DNA of 64,000 bases, taken from Poa pratensis. Lineage: Eukaryota > Streptophyta > Magnoliopsida > Poales > Poaceae. Below, piece by piece: positions 1 through 12,430 of the stretch (positions are counted from its first letter, which is position 1; each line of letters begins with the position of its first letter). Under the pieces are notes generated by a model. It saw only the letters and a list, made by a program, of their open reading frames with translations, was not told where the DNA came from and ran no database searches. Both the position numbers and the translations under genes were made by a program. Location of the stretch: the NCBI GenBank assembly GCA_947311845.1, contig CAMZMU010000075.1, positions 21,052,747-21,116,746 of the forward strand, given 5' to 3'.

Positions 1-2320
1 TTAAGGGAAAAATGTTCGTTAGGTACCTTTAATAGAGGATGTCTTGGTGCTCTATGTTTTTAGCATGTGTTTGGTGTTATACTCCTGTTAGTATAATGCC
101 CTTGTGATGTTGTCTGGGTAAAGTGGCTTGTTAAGTAAATTGTTTTATTCGCATATAGATAAACATGTGGTTATGTGATGTTTTGCTTGTCTGGATTAAT
201 TTCTTGTTAGCATCTAGCTAAGTGTGGTGATTGTTGTTAAGTGTTTGTTTTTAGTTCAACTAGTATCCTTTATTTATGCTGCTGTAGCTTTAGTAAATAA
301 ATGGTGCTAGGTTTGTTGTTAAGGCAGTTTTCCTTGAAGTGTTCTTAGAGTAGATTTTAGTTTGTTGCTTGATTAAATTAGTGATATGTTATTGGTATGA
401 TTCGTTGTTTGTATACCACTTGTGGTTTGGTTTGCTTATTGAGTGTTGTTTTATTTTCATGTTTGCGACGCTAGAGATAAACGCTACCGGAGTGGTATTT
501 GGAAAGGATTTATCGAAGAAGGATGAGAGTTTATTTCTTTGATCAATGAGGAGAAGTCCAGGAACATTATGCTGAAATCAGGCAAGCTACTTCTCTGAGC
601 TTGCATCTATATACATCTATTTTGGTTCACATGTTTTACTTATAAAGAGCATAAGTGATTTATGTGGTATTTGCCACTAAAGATACGATTTTGAAAACCC
701 TTTTTCCAAAATACAAGTATATTATTTTGACACCCTATATGGAGATATTAGATGGAAATTCTTTTTCAAACTATAGGATGGGAAAAAATTGTTTACTCAA
801 AACTCCTTTGAAATACTTGTGTGGATATGGAATGCCGAGATGTCGGTGTTGAAGTGGAGAAGGGGAGAATGATGGTTTTTGATAAAAAGCACATTGTGTC
901 CTTGTACTTACGTCGACCAGCCGATAACCTGTGCGACCACATTACCCACATATGGGCAGGGGCGTAGTCATATAATTTGCTCATATTAGTATGGGATGCC
1001 TCAACAACGGAGATGACTCCGTTCCATGAGGGATGGTTTGGTGACCAACCCCTGACCTGGGTCCTCTTAAGAGAAGTCTACCGGAGGCCGGTATGAGTAT
1101 ATTGGAGAAAGAGGATTGAAGACGCCACCTTTGGGTCGCCGGGCAGAACTATGAGTCCTCACACTTAGATTCCGACGAGCTGGGTTAAGTGTTGATGGAA
1201 AGTGTCATAGCGGCAAGGTCCTATACTACCATGAGCAAAGGACAGGCTATGGTCGGTGACTCAACTTCGCATACACCTTGTATGGCGGGACGTGGCCGAC
1301 ACGATGAGTTGCCGGATGGATGTGGGGAAAGCGTGCTACCTCTGCAGAGGGTAAAACTATTCGAATAGCCGAGTCCTCGGATATGGACAGTTGGGAGGCC
1401 CTACCTTGACCTATGTGCAAGTTTTGCAAAGTTTTGAGATTTGAAAATAAAATGGAGATGTGTTGTATCTGCAACTCTACCGACGGGCTCGTATGAGGTT
1501 GCTGGAGAATGATTGACCATGAAGGGCTATGGTTGAGACGTGCAAAGTTTTGTGTTTCAAAAAAAATGAAGTGGAAATGTTTATGCAACTCTACCGAAGG
1601 GCTGGTATGAGTTTGCTGGGGATAAATGACCATGAATGGCTATGGTCGGAAAAGGAGGAGTTTTGGGGAAATAAAACCTGGTAATGATTTTTGGAGGAAA
1701 AGTTTATAATATAGACTTCTTACCTTTTTCAACAAAGATGTATTTACGGGAAAAGTTTTAAAAGAGACTTCTTACAAAAACAGATTTATGGGAAAAAGTT
1801 CTAATGCCTTCTTTCATGTTTCAAATAAAGTTATAGGAATTTCAAACAAAGGTTTATTAAACAAAGTCTATCCTTCTCTTTTTCAATAAGGATGTGGAGT
1901 TTTCAAAGCAAAGAAAGTTTTATTTAAACAATAAAAAGAGTAATGCATGCTCATTCGGGGGTAGTTTGCGAGTACAATCAAATGTACTCATAGTGGTTTC
2001 GTCCCTGGCTATTGTCTTAGCCAGATTTTGAAGAGAAGCAGATCGAAGGAGAAGTTTTCAATGACCTCATGGTGAACTAGGGCGCTTCCCAGTCAGCTGC
2101 CTGTGGGATTATGGCAAATGACTTGGGCTCCACGTTGTTTGATGATTTCCGCTGCAAGTACCTGTTGAAGCTTACGGCTTCAATCAAGTAAGTATATTCA
2201 TTCAGTATTGATGGATGTTCTTTTGATACCAGTTCGATTGTGCTCAGCGACACACTGATCATGGGATCGCTGATGTGTAGGCACAAGGGTATTTTGGACA
2301 GCTAGTCCGGGGTCCCCACA
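1..2320 (+). repeat. Right part of the 5' LTR of the LARD-like element
   Basis: This is the terminal 2.3 kb of the left LTR. Its first 1.53 kb aligns with 27609-29150. Positions 1530-2320 have no partner because the right copy is cut by an insertion at 29158. The LTR is taken to end at CA 2319-2320, just before the primer-binding-like site. No coding potential is apparent; ORFs of 60-130 residues here are not conserved between the two LTR copies. Confidence 0.75.
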
Positions 2321-2324
2321 AGAC

Positions 2325-2337
2325 TTGTATCAGAGCC
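2325..2337 (+). other. Primer-binding site (initiator tRNA-Met type)
   Basis: The string TTGTATCAGAGCC differs by one base from the common plant PBS core TGGTATCAGAGC, which pairs with the 3' end of initiator tRNA-Met. It lies five bases after the inferred LTR end. Confidence 0.7.
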
Positions 2338-4739
2338 ATCCTGACTATAGGAGACCTTAGTTAGCATGGATGTCAGTTAGGAGAAAACTAATTTTGGAAA
2401 GAAATATATTACTACCTAAATTATTTTTATCTAAGGAATCCTAAGTATAACTTCCACTCTTTTCAACTTCTTGAATTATTCTAAACCTTACCTCTCGTTA
2501 AAAAGGTTTATCAAAAGTTTCATTCTGTTGTCTTACCTCCATTCAAACTTACATACTTGACGATATCCCAAACCAGATCTGGGTACTTAGCAACCCGAAG
2601 ACTTCAACATCAAGGTGATTTATATGCGAAGACCGAGGGTCCGTTGCAACCTTCAGAAATTGCAGTAACTTCACCGCCAAAGTTTCTCACTTGGACAAGG
2701 TGAAGAAATTCCTCGCGATACGAAGACCCTACCAAGTTTCAAGCTCAATGACCTCAATCTGCCAATAAGTTAAAGACAGGAAGACCTCAACGAACATGGT
2801 TGACCCAGACCCATAGGATCGATAGGATAAGCTCAACGGTTTTACTTGAGCCAACCTCATTTACCCGAGTATTAGACGCCGTTGGTACTAAGTGTACCTT
2901 GCGTGTTGTTTGATTAAGTGTTTGTTCCTTGTTTGTGTGTTGTTGTTTGTGAGTTCTCTGTTTGTGTATTGTTTTTCTGGTGTGTTCACAATCACGCCTT
3001 GTCGGCAGCACAAAGTAACCTCAAAATTCTCTTTTTATAAAACGCCTTTGCCACCTGATAAAAGAACGCTTTTTGGCCTCTTGGCCATAGCTGCACCTTG
3101 ACGCCGATGTAAACCCGCCTAGGAAAAACTTTCTAAAATATTTTTCCTCTCATCTAAACCATCTCCCGATAAGAAATGACAGTTCCGGAAGATACAAAAG
3201 ACCCCGATCTTTAACCAAATAGCCTGAGATTTTTGCAACCTAATCGGCAAATCAGACAATGGCCTTCATGCACCATCTGGAGCAAGTGCGTCAAGATCTC
3301 GGAAGAAACTGCAATTTTATGCCAACCTCGTGGAGGCACGGGCCTCACCTCGCCAAATTAACTAGTGAAATTTCAAGAATACCACACTAACTTATCGTGT
3401 CTAACTTTAGATTAACATCTGACTCAAGTCCCCGATAGTACCAACTAATCTTCTAGGACTGCAAGCCAAGACAAGAAACGAGGACATAAGGAGACTCATT
3501 TAGGATCGGTAACTACAGGAACTCAAGGAGTGTATAATAGTTGCTATGAAGATTCGAGCTCAGAGACCAACGGTAATGATGGGTTTCAAAGGGATGATGT
3601 ACCTACTCGCTTGACGAGCAGTTCGTGGCATTTTAATCCCTTGAGCTAACTTTACTAACTTTGACCTACGCGATAATCATGAGGAAAACCAGAGGAAACC
3701 TCGACTAACTCCTACCTATCACAGCAAACTTGGGAAGAACGGATGAGGAACCCTAGCCTGCTGCGGGTTTTCTGACCTCTAATACAAATTGAACAATCAG
3801 CAATTAAAGTATCTTTAGATACAACTAATGGAATAATAGTAAGATACAACCTTTATAAGGGGATTTAGATTGAAAGCTAGGTAAAAACTATCATTTATGA
3901 AATAAGTATAAATCTTAAAGGAAAGAAGAATGAAAAGTTCAAGGAAGGATAATAAAAGCCTAAACTAAATCTTAATCTAGATCGTCTTACTTTATCAAGA
4001 CCATCTTAGCTTCTTATCTCCCAAACCTTCTCGAAGTCATTCTGCGAGAGAAGCCAACCACAAGAAGGAGGAACTACGACAAGAAGACATTGAAGAGAGA
4101 TTTCTTAGGTTGGCAAAGAAGTAATATACCAGACTATCATTGAGTATTTGGAAACTCTTATATCAGAATCTATTATTATTAATCTCTCTAGAAATAGTGT
4201 GATATTCCAATGTTCGTGTTATATAGAAGTAGTTTGGTAACAAGCCTCATGAACTTGTTAACAAATCACTTTTGTAGGCTCAAACAATTGAGTGTCAGAT
4301 ACAAATAAACGGAACGTCAGAAAATCTAGTACATCTCAGCCTCTGGAATAAGAAAAGTAGTTTGATGACAAGACTAGCTACCTTGTTAACAAATTCTTCT
4401 TGTATGACTAAGGCAATTCGATGTCATAAAAGACACCCACATTCTTATACAACTAACTAATAGAAAGCTTTGCTAGGACTAAGTGGATGTCTTCACCACA
4501 GGGGTGAGGCAAATGATGTTAGAACTCAAATAAAGGACAATAATAATTTTCTTAAATCAAGTGTACAACTTAGGAAATATTCAAGTTCTAAATAAGAAAG
4601 TCACATGGAGATTTATAGTGCTTCTCCAAGGATATGATTTCCGAAACAAGAAAAGAGAAAGATACCCATTTGGAAAACAACTGGTGCGAAGGTTCTTCAC
4701 TAACTTTTTCTAAGCTCCATTAAGCCGTGACTTTTGAAC
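2338..4739 (+). other. LARD internal domain, first part, non-coding
   Basis: The longest open frames are about 70 codons and have no recognisable domain. The stretch ends at the target duplication GATCA (4740-4744) of the nested Gypsy element and continues at 16784. A short imperfect hairpin motif at 4491-4512 recurs at 63701-63723. Confidence 0.6.
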
Positions 4740-4744
4740 GATCA

Positions 4745-5265
4745 TGTTGGGGATATACCTACTAGGGGTATCACCAGCATGGATCAATCCGGCTAGTCCA
4801 GGGTGGCCCGCAGTGGTGGTGAAGGCTTTGCCTGCCGGGCGGCCCAGATAGCTGACGACCAAGGAAGGCGGATGCCGGCAAGGAGGAGGCCCAAGACTGA
4901 AGCCCATGAAGCCACCAAGACCAAGACGGAAGGCGGCAGACTTGCCGGCTAGGTTTAGGACTCTGTATGCTTGCTGGATACGTAATCACCTTGTAACCCT
5001 AGGTCCAGCCGCCTATATAAGCTGGACCTCGGGACGCCTTTAGGGCAACGATACTTTCAACACAATCAACTCATTGTAACCTGTACTTCGGCTATTGCCT
5101 TATAGTGAGTTATAGCAGCACGTAGGGCTCCGCCACCCCGTGGAGCCTGAAGCTGGGTAAACCGCCGTGTACAATCCCGACCTCGACGACGTCCACCTTC
5201 TTGCCCTACGTTCACCCTCGGCTAGCAGGACCCCGTCTCCTATCCAAGATGCCGATACGACGACA
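4745..5265 (+). repeat. 5' LTR of the Tat-like Gypsy element
   Basis: 521 bp, nearly identical to 16252-16778. The 3' copy has a few extra bases after the shared GGGC string (about 16551). A CCTATATAAGC string at about 5013-5023 is a plausible TATA box of the LTR promoter, with transcription expected shortly downstream. Confidence 0.92.
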
Positions 5266-5266
5266 G

Positions 5267-5284
5267 TTGGCGCCCACCGTGGGG
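5267..5284 (+). other. Primer-binding site of the Tat-like element
   Basis: TTGGCGCCCACCGTGGGG begins one base after the LTR terminal CA. This string is common in grass Tat elements such as RIRE2. I do not assign the tRNA species with certainty. Confidence 0.8.
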
Positions 5285-7800
5285 CCTAAGGCGTCAGGCG
5301 TCACGTTCCAGGCGGGAACCCTTGGCGGCATCGGCGAAACAATCGCCGTCGGCCGCGCTGTTCGCTATGGCGACAACCACTACATCAGCTGCGACGAGTC
5401 CTACATCCCCGCAGACGACTACATTGTCGGATGCGGAGTTGTGCCGTTTGGCGGCGTCGATGTGTTCATCGGCTACACTTCTGAGGCGTATGGGTTGCCG
5501 CGAATTTATTCGCCATCCCACCCGCCCTACAATCAAGACGGATCTGAGTTTGCCTCCCTGAGGAGTCCGCAGATTCAGATCTACACTTTGTCGGCATGAC
5601 GGGACTGGGATCAGACTCCCAGCCCAACAGTCAAGATCCCGAATCTATTCTTCCTGCGCTCCAGGATGATGCGATGTCGGATGCCGGATCCAGATCTACC
5701 GTTCACGTCAACGTAGATTCTGATTCCGAAGAAGATTCTGCCAGCATGTTTGAGCAACGGGTCAAGCAGTGTTTGTTACACCTGATCCTCCGCCTTCTGA
5801 GGCGGCTACGGGCTCCTCCGTCAACATGCAGCAGGTTTTTGTGGCGGATGTCACCGGTGCAGCCTCAGAGAAGGCGGCGGCAACTGACGCCGCCAACCTG
5901 GGGACCCCGGCAACCGATCCACAGTTTCCAGAGCCTCCTGGGGCTCCGAAGAAGAATTCTGGAGAAGGGCGAGCCCAGCAAGATAGGGAACATGGCGGCT
6001 CTGGCGGAAGTTCTGCACACGCCGGTAAACGACAAAACCAACCCGGCTGATTTGGAGAAACTTCGAAACACCTTGGTGGAGCAAACTGAGTACCTCAAAA
6101 GCAAGCAAGCAGAGGTCCAGAGCCTCCTCGACGAAGCCAAGGAGGAAAACGCCAAGATAACCGCCAAGTGTGACCCCAAGCGCAATCTTTTCACCACCAC
6201 CCATTGCCCAAGCCGGCAGGACTGGGGAGAGAAGAAAAGCAAGAAAGGCAGGGATCATGACACCTTCAAATCCCCTGCCCAAAAGCTTGGTTTCGAGTGG
6301 GCTACAGCGCCGCAGCGTAAGGACAAGAACGGGGACGTCATCCTCGCACCCCTGTCCTCAACACTGCAGCCGCCTTGGACATCCTCAACAATGATGACTA
6401 TGACAAGGACGAGAAGATTACTACGCATCGATCCTTGCTCACAAAGCTCTAGAGCAGCAGGCCCGTGCTGATTCTCGCGCCGACATGGCGGACGCAAGGG
6501 GAGGAAAGTTGGAATCAAATCCAACGCTTGCAAAGCTGCGGCCGGTGGCAACCCGAAGATCCGTCCGGCTCCAGTAGCCACGGAAAAGGGAAGGACAAGG
6601 AGAAGACCCACGCAAGTCACCACCTCCCAAAAGGCAGCGTGACGAGGCGTCCAGAACCGGCAACAGGCGCAAGGCCTCACCCCTCCGCCTAGGCGGGATG
6701 AAGGCGGAAGCAGGGGCAGCAAGCAGCCGCCAAGGAGTGGCGGCAATCGCGACAACGCCCCGCCGCCAAGAAGAAGCAGGGACCGCACACAGTCCCCACC
6801 ACCAGTGCCCAGGCACGAAGGCGGAAGCCGGGGACACAACAACGAGCCTAGGCACAGCCGGGCAGCGCAGGACGAGCCTGCCGATAGATCTGGCAAACAG
6901 CTCAGTCCGCAAGACGCAGACATCGTCTCAATGACATCAAGGCTGGAAAGCAAGATGCCTATCTAGGACCTGAGTGCTTTGGCCCAGCCATCCGCAACGT
7001 TCAAGTACCCGAGACATGACATCAGTGTCAAAAACTCATCAAAGGTACAATGGAGCGGACAAGCCAAACTCATGGTTGTCGGACTACGCGCTGGCAGTTG
7101 AAATTGCCGGAGGCAATGGCCTCGTCGCCGCACGCTTCCTTCCCCTCATGCTGGAGGGGACAGCCCGAAGCTGGATCGAAAACTTGCCGGAGAAAAGCAT
7201 TCATAGTTGGCATGACATGGAAAAGGTGTTCACAGCACTTCCAAGGCACGTACAAGCGACCCAATACATACACAGATTTGGTTCGTTGCGTGCAAAAGCC
7301 AGATGAAACAGCTACAAGCTTCTTGGCAAGGTGGATTCAAACAAAGGCAAGCTGCGAGAACGTAGACGACAATCAAGCAATCCATGCCTTCACCACAGGC
7401 CTCCTGAAGGGCTCAAGTCTCAGACATAAGCTCGTACGCATGCAAGTCAAGGATCTCGGAGTCATGCTCGAAGTAGCAGCCATGTACGCACAGGCGGATG
7501 ATGATGCACGCGATGGAGATGGCGCACATGATATGGCGCCAAACAGGCGAGCAAGTCACAAACGCAAGGCTCCCCAGGATGACAAAGCCGGACCATCAAA
7601 CGAGGTCGCCGCCGCCTTCGAAGGCAAAGGCGGCAACCGCAAGTGGAAAGGAAAGGGTAAAGATGGCGGCTCCAGCAAGCAACGCCTGACATACGATCAG
7701 GCAAAAGCCTTGCCCTGCCCAATCCACGCGTCCTTAGGCAAAGTTAACCACACATTAGGGGAATGCCGGTTCATGGAGGACTTCAAGAAGGACCCCGAGG
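5285..7800 (+). pseudogene. gag: gag of the Tat-like element, frameshifted
   Basis: Structural capsid region. Readable pieces lie in different frames: 5285-5599 (amino-terminal part), 5596-6471, about 6974-7230, and 7050-8354. The capsid-like core around 7040-7500 includes NSWLSDYALAVEIAGGN and LEGTARSWIENLPEK, typical of the Retrotrans_gag family, with a frame change near 7230. A basic Lys/Gly-rich tail follows at 7590-7700. A CPIH...NHTLGECRFM string near 7715-7775 resembles the short Cys/His motif at the end of Tat gag. At least three frame changes show it is no longer translatable as one protein. Confidence 0.82.
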
Positions 7801-8700
7801 TTGGCTGGAAGTCAAAAAAGAGCAAAAAGGCTGAGAAGACAAAGAAGGAAGATGATGATGGGGCAGTTTCCATGTCCGAGGATGAGGAACCCAAGCTGGT
7901 GCGCAAAGAAAGAAATACCCAAGGTACATGGCCAATTGGTGTGCTTCTGGGCACTCCTTCGGCAAAAGAAGAAAAGGCGGAGATGCGCGAGCTAAACGCC
8001 ACAGTACCAGACGTTCCCCAGTATCTAGACTGGTCAGAGGAGCCAATAACTTGGGATAGAGATGATCACCCAGATCACGTACCTCACCCCGGCAAATACG
8101 CCCTTGTCGTCGACCCAATTGTCGATAACTTCAGGCTCACCAAGGTGTTGATGGATGGCGGCAGCAGCCTCAACATCATCTACGCGGACACTCTGAAGCG
8201 CATGAACTTGTCGGAAAGCCAGCTTGACTACAGCAAAGTCAAGTTTCATGGCATCGTTCCGGGAAAGCAAGCCAAGTCAATGGGAAGCATCAATTGGAGG
8301 TTACTTTTGGGCCTGAGACAAACTACCGCTCGGAGTATCTCAGGTTCGAAGTAGTCCCCTTCAAAGTGCCTACCACGCCATTTTGGACGGCCAGCTTTCG
8401 CCAAGTTCATGGCTCGCCGTGTTACATCTACAGCAAGCTGAAGATGCCGGGACCCAATGGTACAATCACCATCAGTGGCAACTTCAAGAAAGCAAAGGAG
8501 TGCGAGCGTGGCAACGCCGCCTTCGCTGAGGCAGTCCTCCACGCAGAGGAGTTAGCCATGTTGAAAAAGAGCTCGATACGTCGCAGTTGCCGGAGCATGT
8601 AAAGACCGCTGAGCAAAAGAACACTTTCAAGGCGTCCGAAGACACAAAGAAGGCGGATCTGGTCCCAGGTGACAGCTCCAAGCAAGTCACCATAGGGGCT
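7801..8700 (+). pseudogene. Aspartic protease region of the Tat-like pol
   Basis: The segment DGGSSLNIIYADTL (Asp codon 8154-8156) fits the protease active-site motif of Tat elements, where Asp-Gly-Gly-Ser replaces the usual Asp-Ser/Thr-Gly. A short acidic/basic linker (EDEE, KKSKK) precedes it. The frame changes near 8290 and again near 8370, since the expected continuation is split between two frames. The linker to RT follows after a stop at about 8602. It is open at the start of pol in the same frame as late gag. Confidence 0.8.
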
Positions 8701-9472
8701 GGCTTGGACGACAAATAGGAAAGCGCGCTCGTCAGGTTCCTCCGTGAGAATCAGGACATCTTTGCATGGTCATCAGCCGACATGCCAGGTGTCCCGAGGG
8801 AACTTGCCGAGCACTCTCTTAACGTCTACGAAGGAGCCAAACCAGTGAAGCAAGGAATAAGGCGCTACGGTGAGAAGAAGCGGACAGCAATAGGGAAGGA
8901 GATCATCAAGTTGCAAGAAGCCAAGTTCATTAGGGAGGTAGTACACACTGATTGGTTGGCAAATCCTGTAATGGTTCCAAAACCTAATAAGGAAATGAGA
9001 ATGTGCATTGATTATACCGGTTTGAACAAGTGCTGTCCTAAGGACCACTTTGCTTTGCCTCGTATAGATCAGGTCATAGACTCCACAGCCGGCTCCGAGC
9101 TGCTGTGCTTTTTGGATGCGTACTCCGGGTACCACCAAATCAAAATGCGAGAATCCGACCAAATCAAAACAGCGTTCACTACGCCCTACGGGACCTTCTG
9201 CTACATCACGATGCCCTTCGGTCTAAAAAATGCCGGCGCAACGTATCAGCGGTGTATGCAAAGATGCCTTCACGAGCAAATTGGCCGCAATGTTCACGTC
9301 TATGTTGACGACATTGCCGTCATGTCAAGAAAGAAGGCAGATTTGCTTGACGATTTGAGAGAAACCTTTGATAGCCTCCGGGTATATAGGATGAAGCTCA
9401 ACCCGAAAAAATGCGTCTTCGGGGTTCCTGCCGGCAAATTGCTTGGCTTTATCGTTTCCGAACGAGGATAGA
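8701..9472 (+). pseudogene. Reverse transcriptase of the Tat-like element
   Basis: Copies genomic RNA to DNA. The 8782-9471 frame keeps RT blocks in order: WLANPVMVPKPNKEMRMCID, FLDAYSGYHQI, TAFTTPYGTFCYITMPFGLK, and the catalytic YVDD at 9301-9312. The frame closes at a TAG directly after SERG, where one base is missing. The continuation (IEVNPEKIKAIL) is in the next frame. The catalytic triad looks intact, so the damage is a frameshift and not loss of active-site residues. Confidence 0.92.
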
Positions 9473-10100
9473 AGTAAATCCAGAAAAAATCAAAGCGATC
9501 CTCAACATATCCAGGCCCAAGGACCTGAAGGACGTGCAGCGACTTGCCGGCTCGGCGGCTGCCGTCAGTCGTTTCATTAGCCGTCTTGGTGAGAAGGCAC
9601 TGCCTCTCTACCGGCTTCTGAAGAAATCCGACAACTTTGAGTGGACAGACGAAGCAGACGCCGCCTTGCAGCAACTCAAGGACGCGTTAACGTCTGCTCC
9701 AATTTTGGCAGCTCCTCGTTCGCAGGAACCAATGCTGCTTTACATCGCGGCAACTAACTTGGTTGTTAGCGTGGTACTGGTTGTGGAACGCAAGACGGAA
9801 AATTCAGACTTGCCGGAACAACGTCCGGTTTACTTCATCAGTGAAGTATTTTCCGCCTCAAAACAGCGTTATCCGCATTACCAGAAGCTGGTCTACGGTG
9901 TTTTCTACGCCGCCAGGAAGTTAAGGCACTATTTCCAGGAATTCAATAACGGTGGTGAGCAAGGCACCTCTGGGGGATATCATCAATAATACAGATGCAA
10001 CAGGCCGCGTTGCCAAATGGGGCATTGAACTTGCCGCCTTCGACATCATGTATAAACCCAGAACGGCCATTAAGTCTCAAGCCTTAGCAGATTTGTAGCA
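9473..10100 (+). pseudogene. RT connection and first RNase H domain
   Basis: The frame reaching 9989 begins with IEVNPEKIKAIL and runs through the connection into an RNase H of the Gypsy type: FEWTDEADAALQQLK, LLYIAATNLVVSVVLVVER, PVYFISEVFSASKQRYPHYQ, and KLVYGVFYAARKLRHYFQ. The expected Asp of the first catalytic block appears replaced (YIAATN where YLAVSD-like strings are usual), as in other elements with a second, active RNase H. A frameshift follows at about 9945, and the end (KAPLGDIINNTDATGRVAKW) is in another frame. Confidence 0.85.
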
Positions 10101-10580
10101 GATTGGACGGAGGCCATGGACGAAGTACCTCTCCCTGAAGATGCATACTGGATCATGCACTTTGATGGATCAAAAATGCTTCAGGGCTCGGGGGCTGGCA
10201 TTGTTTTAAGAAACCCTCAAGGAGACAAGCTTAGTTATGTGTTACAAATTCACTTCAAGGCAACTAATAATGTTGCTGAATACGAAGCTCTCCTTCATGG
10301 TTTACACATTGCCAAGGAACTTGGCGTCCAGCGTGTCCTCTGCTACGGAGATTCAGACTTGGTGGCGCAACAGATACGTGGTACTTGGGACACAAAGAGC
10401 GAGACAATGGCGGCATATCGAGCTACCGTTGACGAATTCGCCAAGTGTTTTCTAGGCTACGAGGTCCGCCACATCCCAAGAGCTCAAAATGAGGCGGCAG
10501 ATACACTTGCCAGAATGGGTCTGAACGCAAAAAGGTACCAAAAGATGTTTTCCTGGAACACCTACACAAGCCGTCAATAA
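10101..10580 (+). pseudogene. Second (archaeal-like) RNase H domain
   Basis: The 10116-10580 frame contains the four catalytic blocks of RNase HI: HFDGSK (Asp), NNVAEYEALLHGL (Glu), YGDSDLVAQQ (Asp), and NEAADTLARM (Asp). The fold removes RNA from RNA/DNA hybrids. A second RNase H downstream of the first is a diagnostic trait of Tat-lineage elements. This copy keeps the catalytic residues while the first domain seems eroded at its first Asp. An in-frame TAG at about 10096 separates it from the previous domain. Confidence 0.88.
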
Positions 10581-10639
10581 AAGGAGCAGACCTCCTTGAC
10601 CCAGAATCGGCAGAACCAGTTGACATGCTAGCTATGCCG

Positions 10640-11920
10640 TCTACTGGTAAAGCCGGATTGGACGACGCCATATTTGGACTTCCTGATCAATCAGGAGTTA
10701 CCGGATGATGAGGTTTTGAAAAGGCAAATAATAAGAAGAGCCAAGGCATTCACAATAATCAAAGGCGAATTGTACAAGCGTAGCACCACTGGTGTTTACC
10801 AACGTTGCATTTCGCCCGAAGAAGGCAGAGAACTGTTGGATGAGATACATGCCGGCGTATGTGGACATCATGCTTCCTCACGCGCCCTTGTTTCAAAAGC
10901 CTTCCGACAAGGTTTCTATGGTTGACAGCCAAGCAAGATGCAGAGACATTGTCAAAAGATGCAGGGGCTGCCAACTTTATGCCAGACAATCACACATGCC
11001 GGCTCAAGAGCTTAAAACAATACCCATCACATGGCCTTTCGCAGTCTGGGGCTTGGACATGGTTGGTCCGTTTAAAACGGCGCCTGGTGGCTACACACAT
11101 TTACTTGTGGCTGTAGACAAGTTCACCAAATGGGTTGAAGCTAAGCCTATCAAAAAGCTAGACGGCGCCACAGCCGCAAACTTTCTGTGGGGAATAATCT
11201 CTCGGTTCGGGGTGCCTCATAGCATTATCACCGATAACGGCACTAACTTGTCGCAAGGCGAAGTCGAGGAATACTGTTATAAGCATGGCATCCGCCTAGA
11301 TCTAGCCTCAGTAGCACATCCGCAGGCAAACGGTCAAGTAGAGCGTACAAATGGTTTAGTCCTACAAGGATCAAACCACGTCTCGAAGTACCATTGCACA
11401 GAGCGGCTGGGGCTTGGGTGGATGAATTGCAATCTGTCCTTTGGAGTTTACGCACAACTCCAAACAGATCAACCAAGTTTACTCCTTTCTTCTTAGTCTA
11501 TGGCGCAGAAGCAGTGTTGCCAACCGACATGATGTACGATTCTCCCAGAATTCAAGCCTACGTCCAGGAAGACGCAGAAGATGCAAGACAGGATGGCCTT
11601 GACCTACTTGATGAAGAACGAGACGTTGCCTTGCACGATCCGCCATCTATCAGCAAAGTTTGAGGCGTTATCACAGCAGAAGGTGCGGCAACGAAGTTTT
11701 AGAGTTGGTGACCTGGTCCTCCGCCTAATCCAAGATAGGAAGGGCTTGCATAAGTTATCCCCGCCTTGGGAAGGACCTTTTGTGGTCAGTAAGGTGTTGC
11801 TCAATGGTTCTTATTACTTGGTAGACGCACGAGACGGATACAAGAAGAAGCGAGGTCGCAAGCGCAAAAGGAAGGTTGACGACAAGTATGAAGAAACCAA
11901 GCGACCTGGAACATTGAGCA
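10640..11920 (+). pseudogene. Integrase of the Tat-like element
   Basis: Inserts the DNA copy into the genome. The zinc-binding region shows IHAGVCGHH and CRGCQLYARQ in two frames with a shift near 10915. The core carries WGLDMVGPF (Asp 11056), ITDNGTN (Asp 11233) and ANGQVERTNG (Glu 11341), giving a D,D-35-E spacing. The core changes frame near 11365 and 11480. The carboxy-terminal part shows RVGDLVLRLIQD and LSPPWEGPFVVSKVL, a GPY/F-like module with a basic tail. The frame is broken at least three times. Confidence 0.9.
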
Positions 11921-11949
11921 GCTACGTCCTTTTTACACTTAGCAATTTC

Positions 11950-12430
11950 CACATTGTAATAAGTACTATATGATTATGAAATAAAAGTCTGTGGTTTGCT
12001 CATTCAGTTTTGGGATCATGCCATCTTTTGTCTTTTCTCGCAATCATATATCTGTTGTCATAAAAGTTACCAAACAAAATAAGTTTTTGCTCCGTGCTAA
12101 GGTTCAAACTTTTTGACATTTGCCGTCTGCCGGCTAAAAAAGCAAACAATCTTTGCACCGCCTAATATGCTTATCTGTCTGTTTGTGTGTGGGTCGCCTA
12201 GTAGTATGTCGTTGGCACCAACATGCTGGCTTTGGTCTCTGAGTCTAAATTAGTTGGTATTGCACCTGGTTGGCTCAGCTAAAGTAACTAAGATGAGGTT
12301 CCGCCAACATATGAAAAAGCTAAACATGCAACGAGATACATATTAAGGCGGGCCACTTAAATAAGCCTACCGCCAAGTGTAGCATAAAAGTTGGCCCAAA
12401 TATTTACAAACCCAAAATAAAGTTTTTGCG
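11950..12430. other. Non-coding gap between integrase and antisense ORF
   Basis: AT-richer stretch without open frames of note. It would serve as the 3' untranslated region for both the sense pol and the converging antisense ORF. No clear terminator signal can be named. Confidence 0.5.

Noticed and set aside
5851..6953. Reverse-strand frames of 125-232 codons over the Tat-like gag
   Set aside because: The plus strand carries the gag order; the reverse frames lack domains and follow from GC content.
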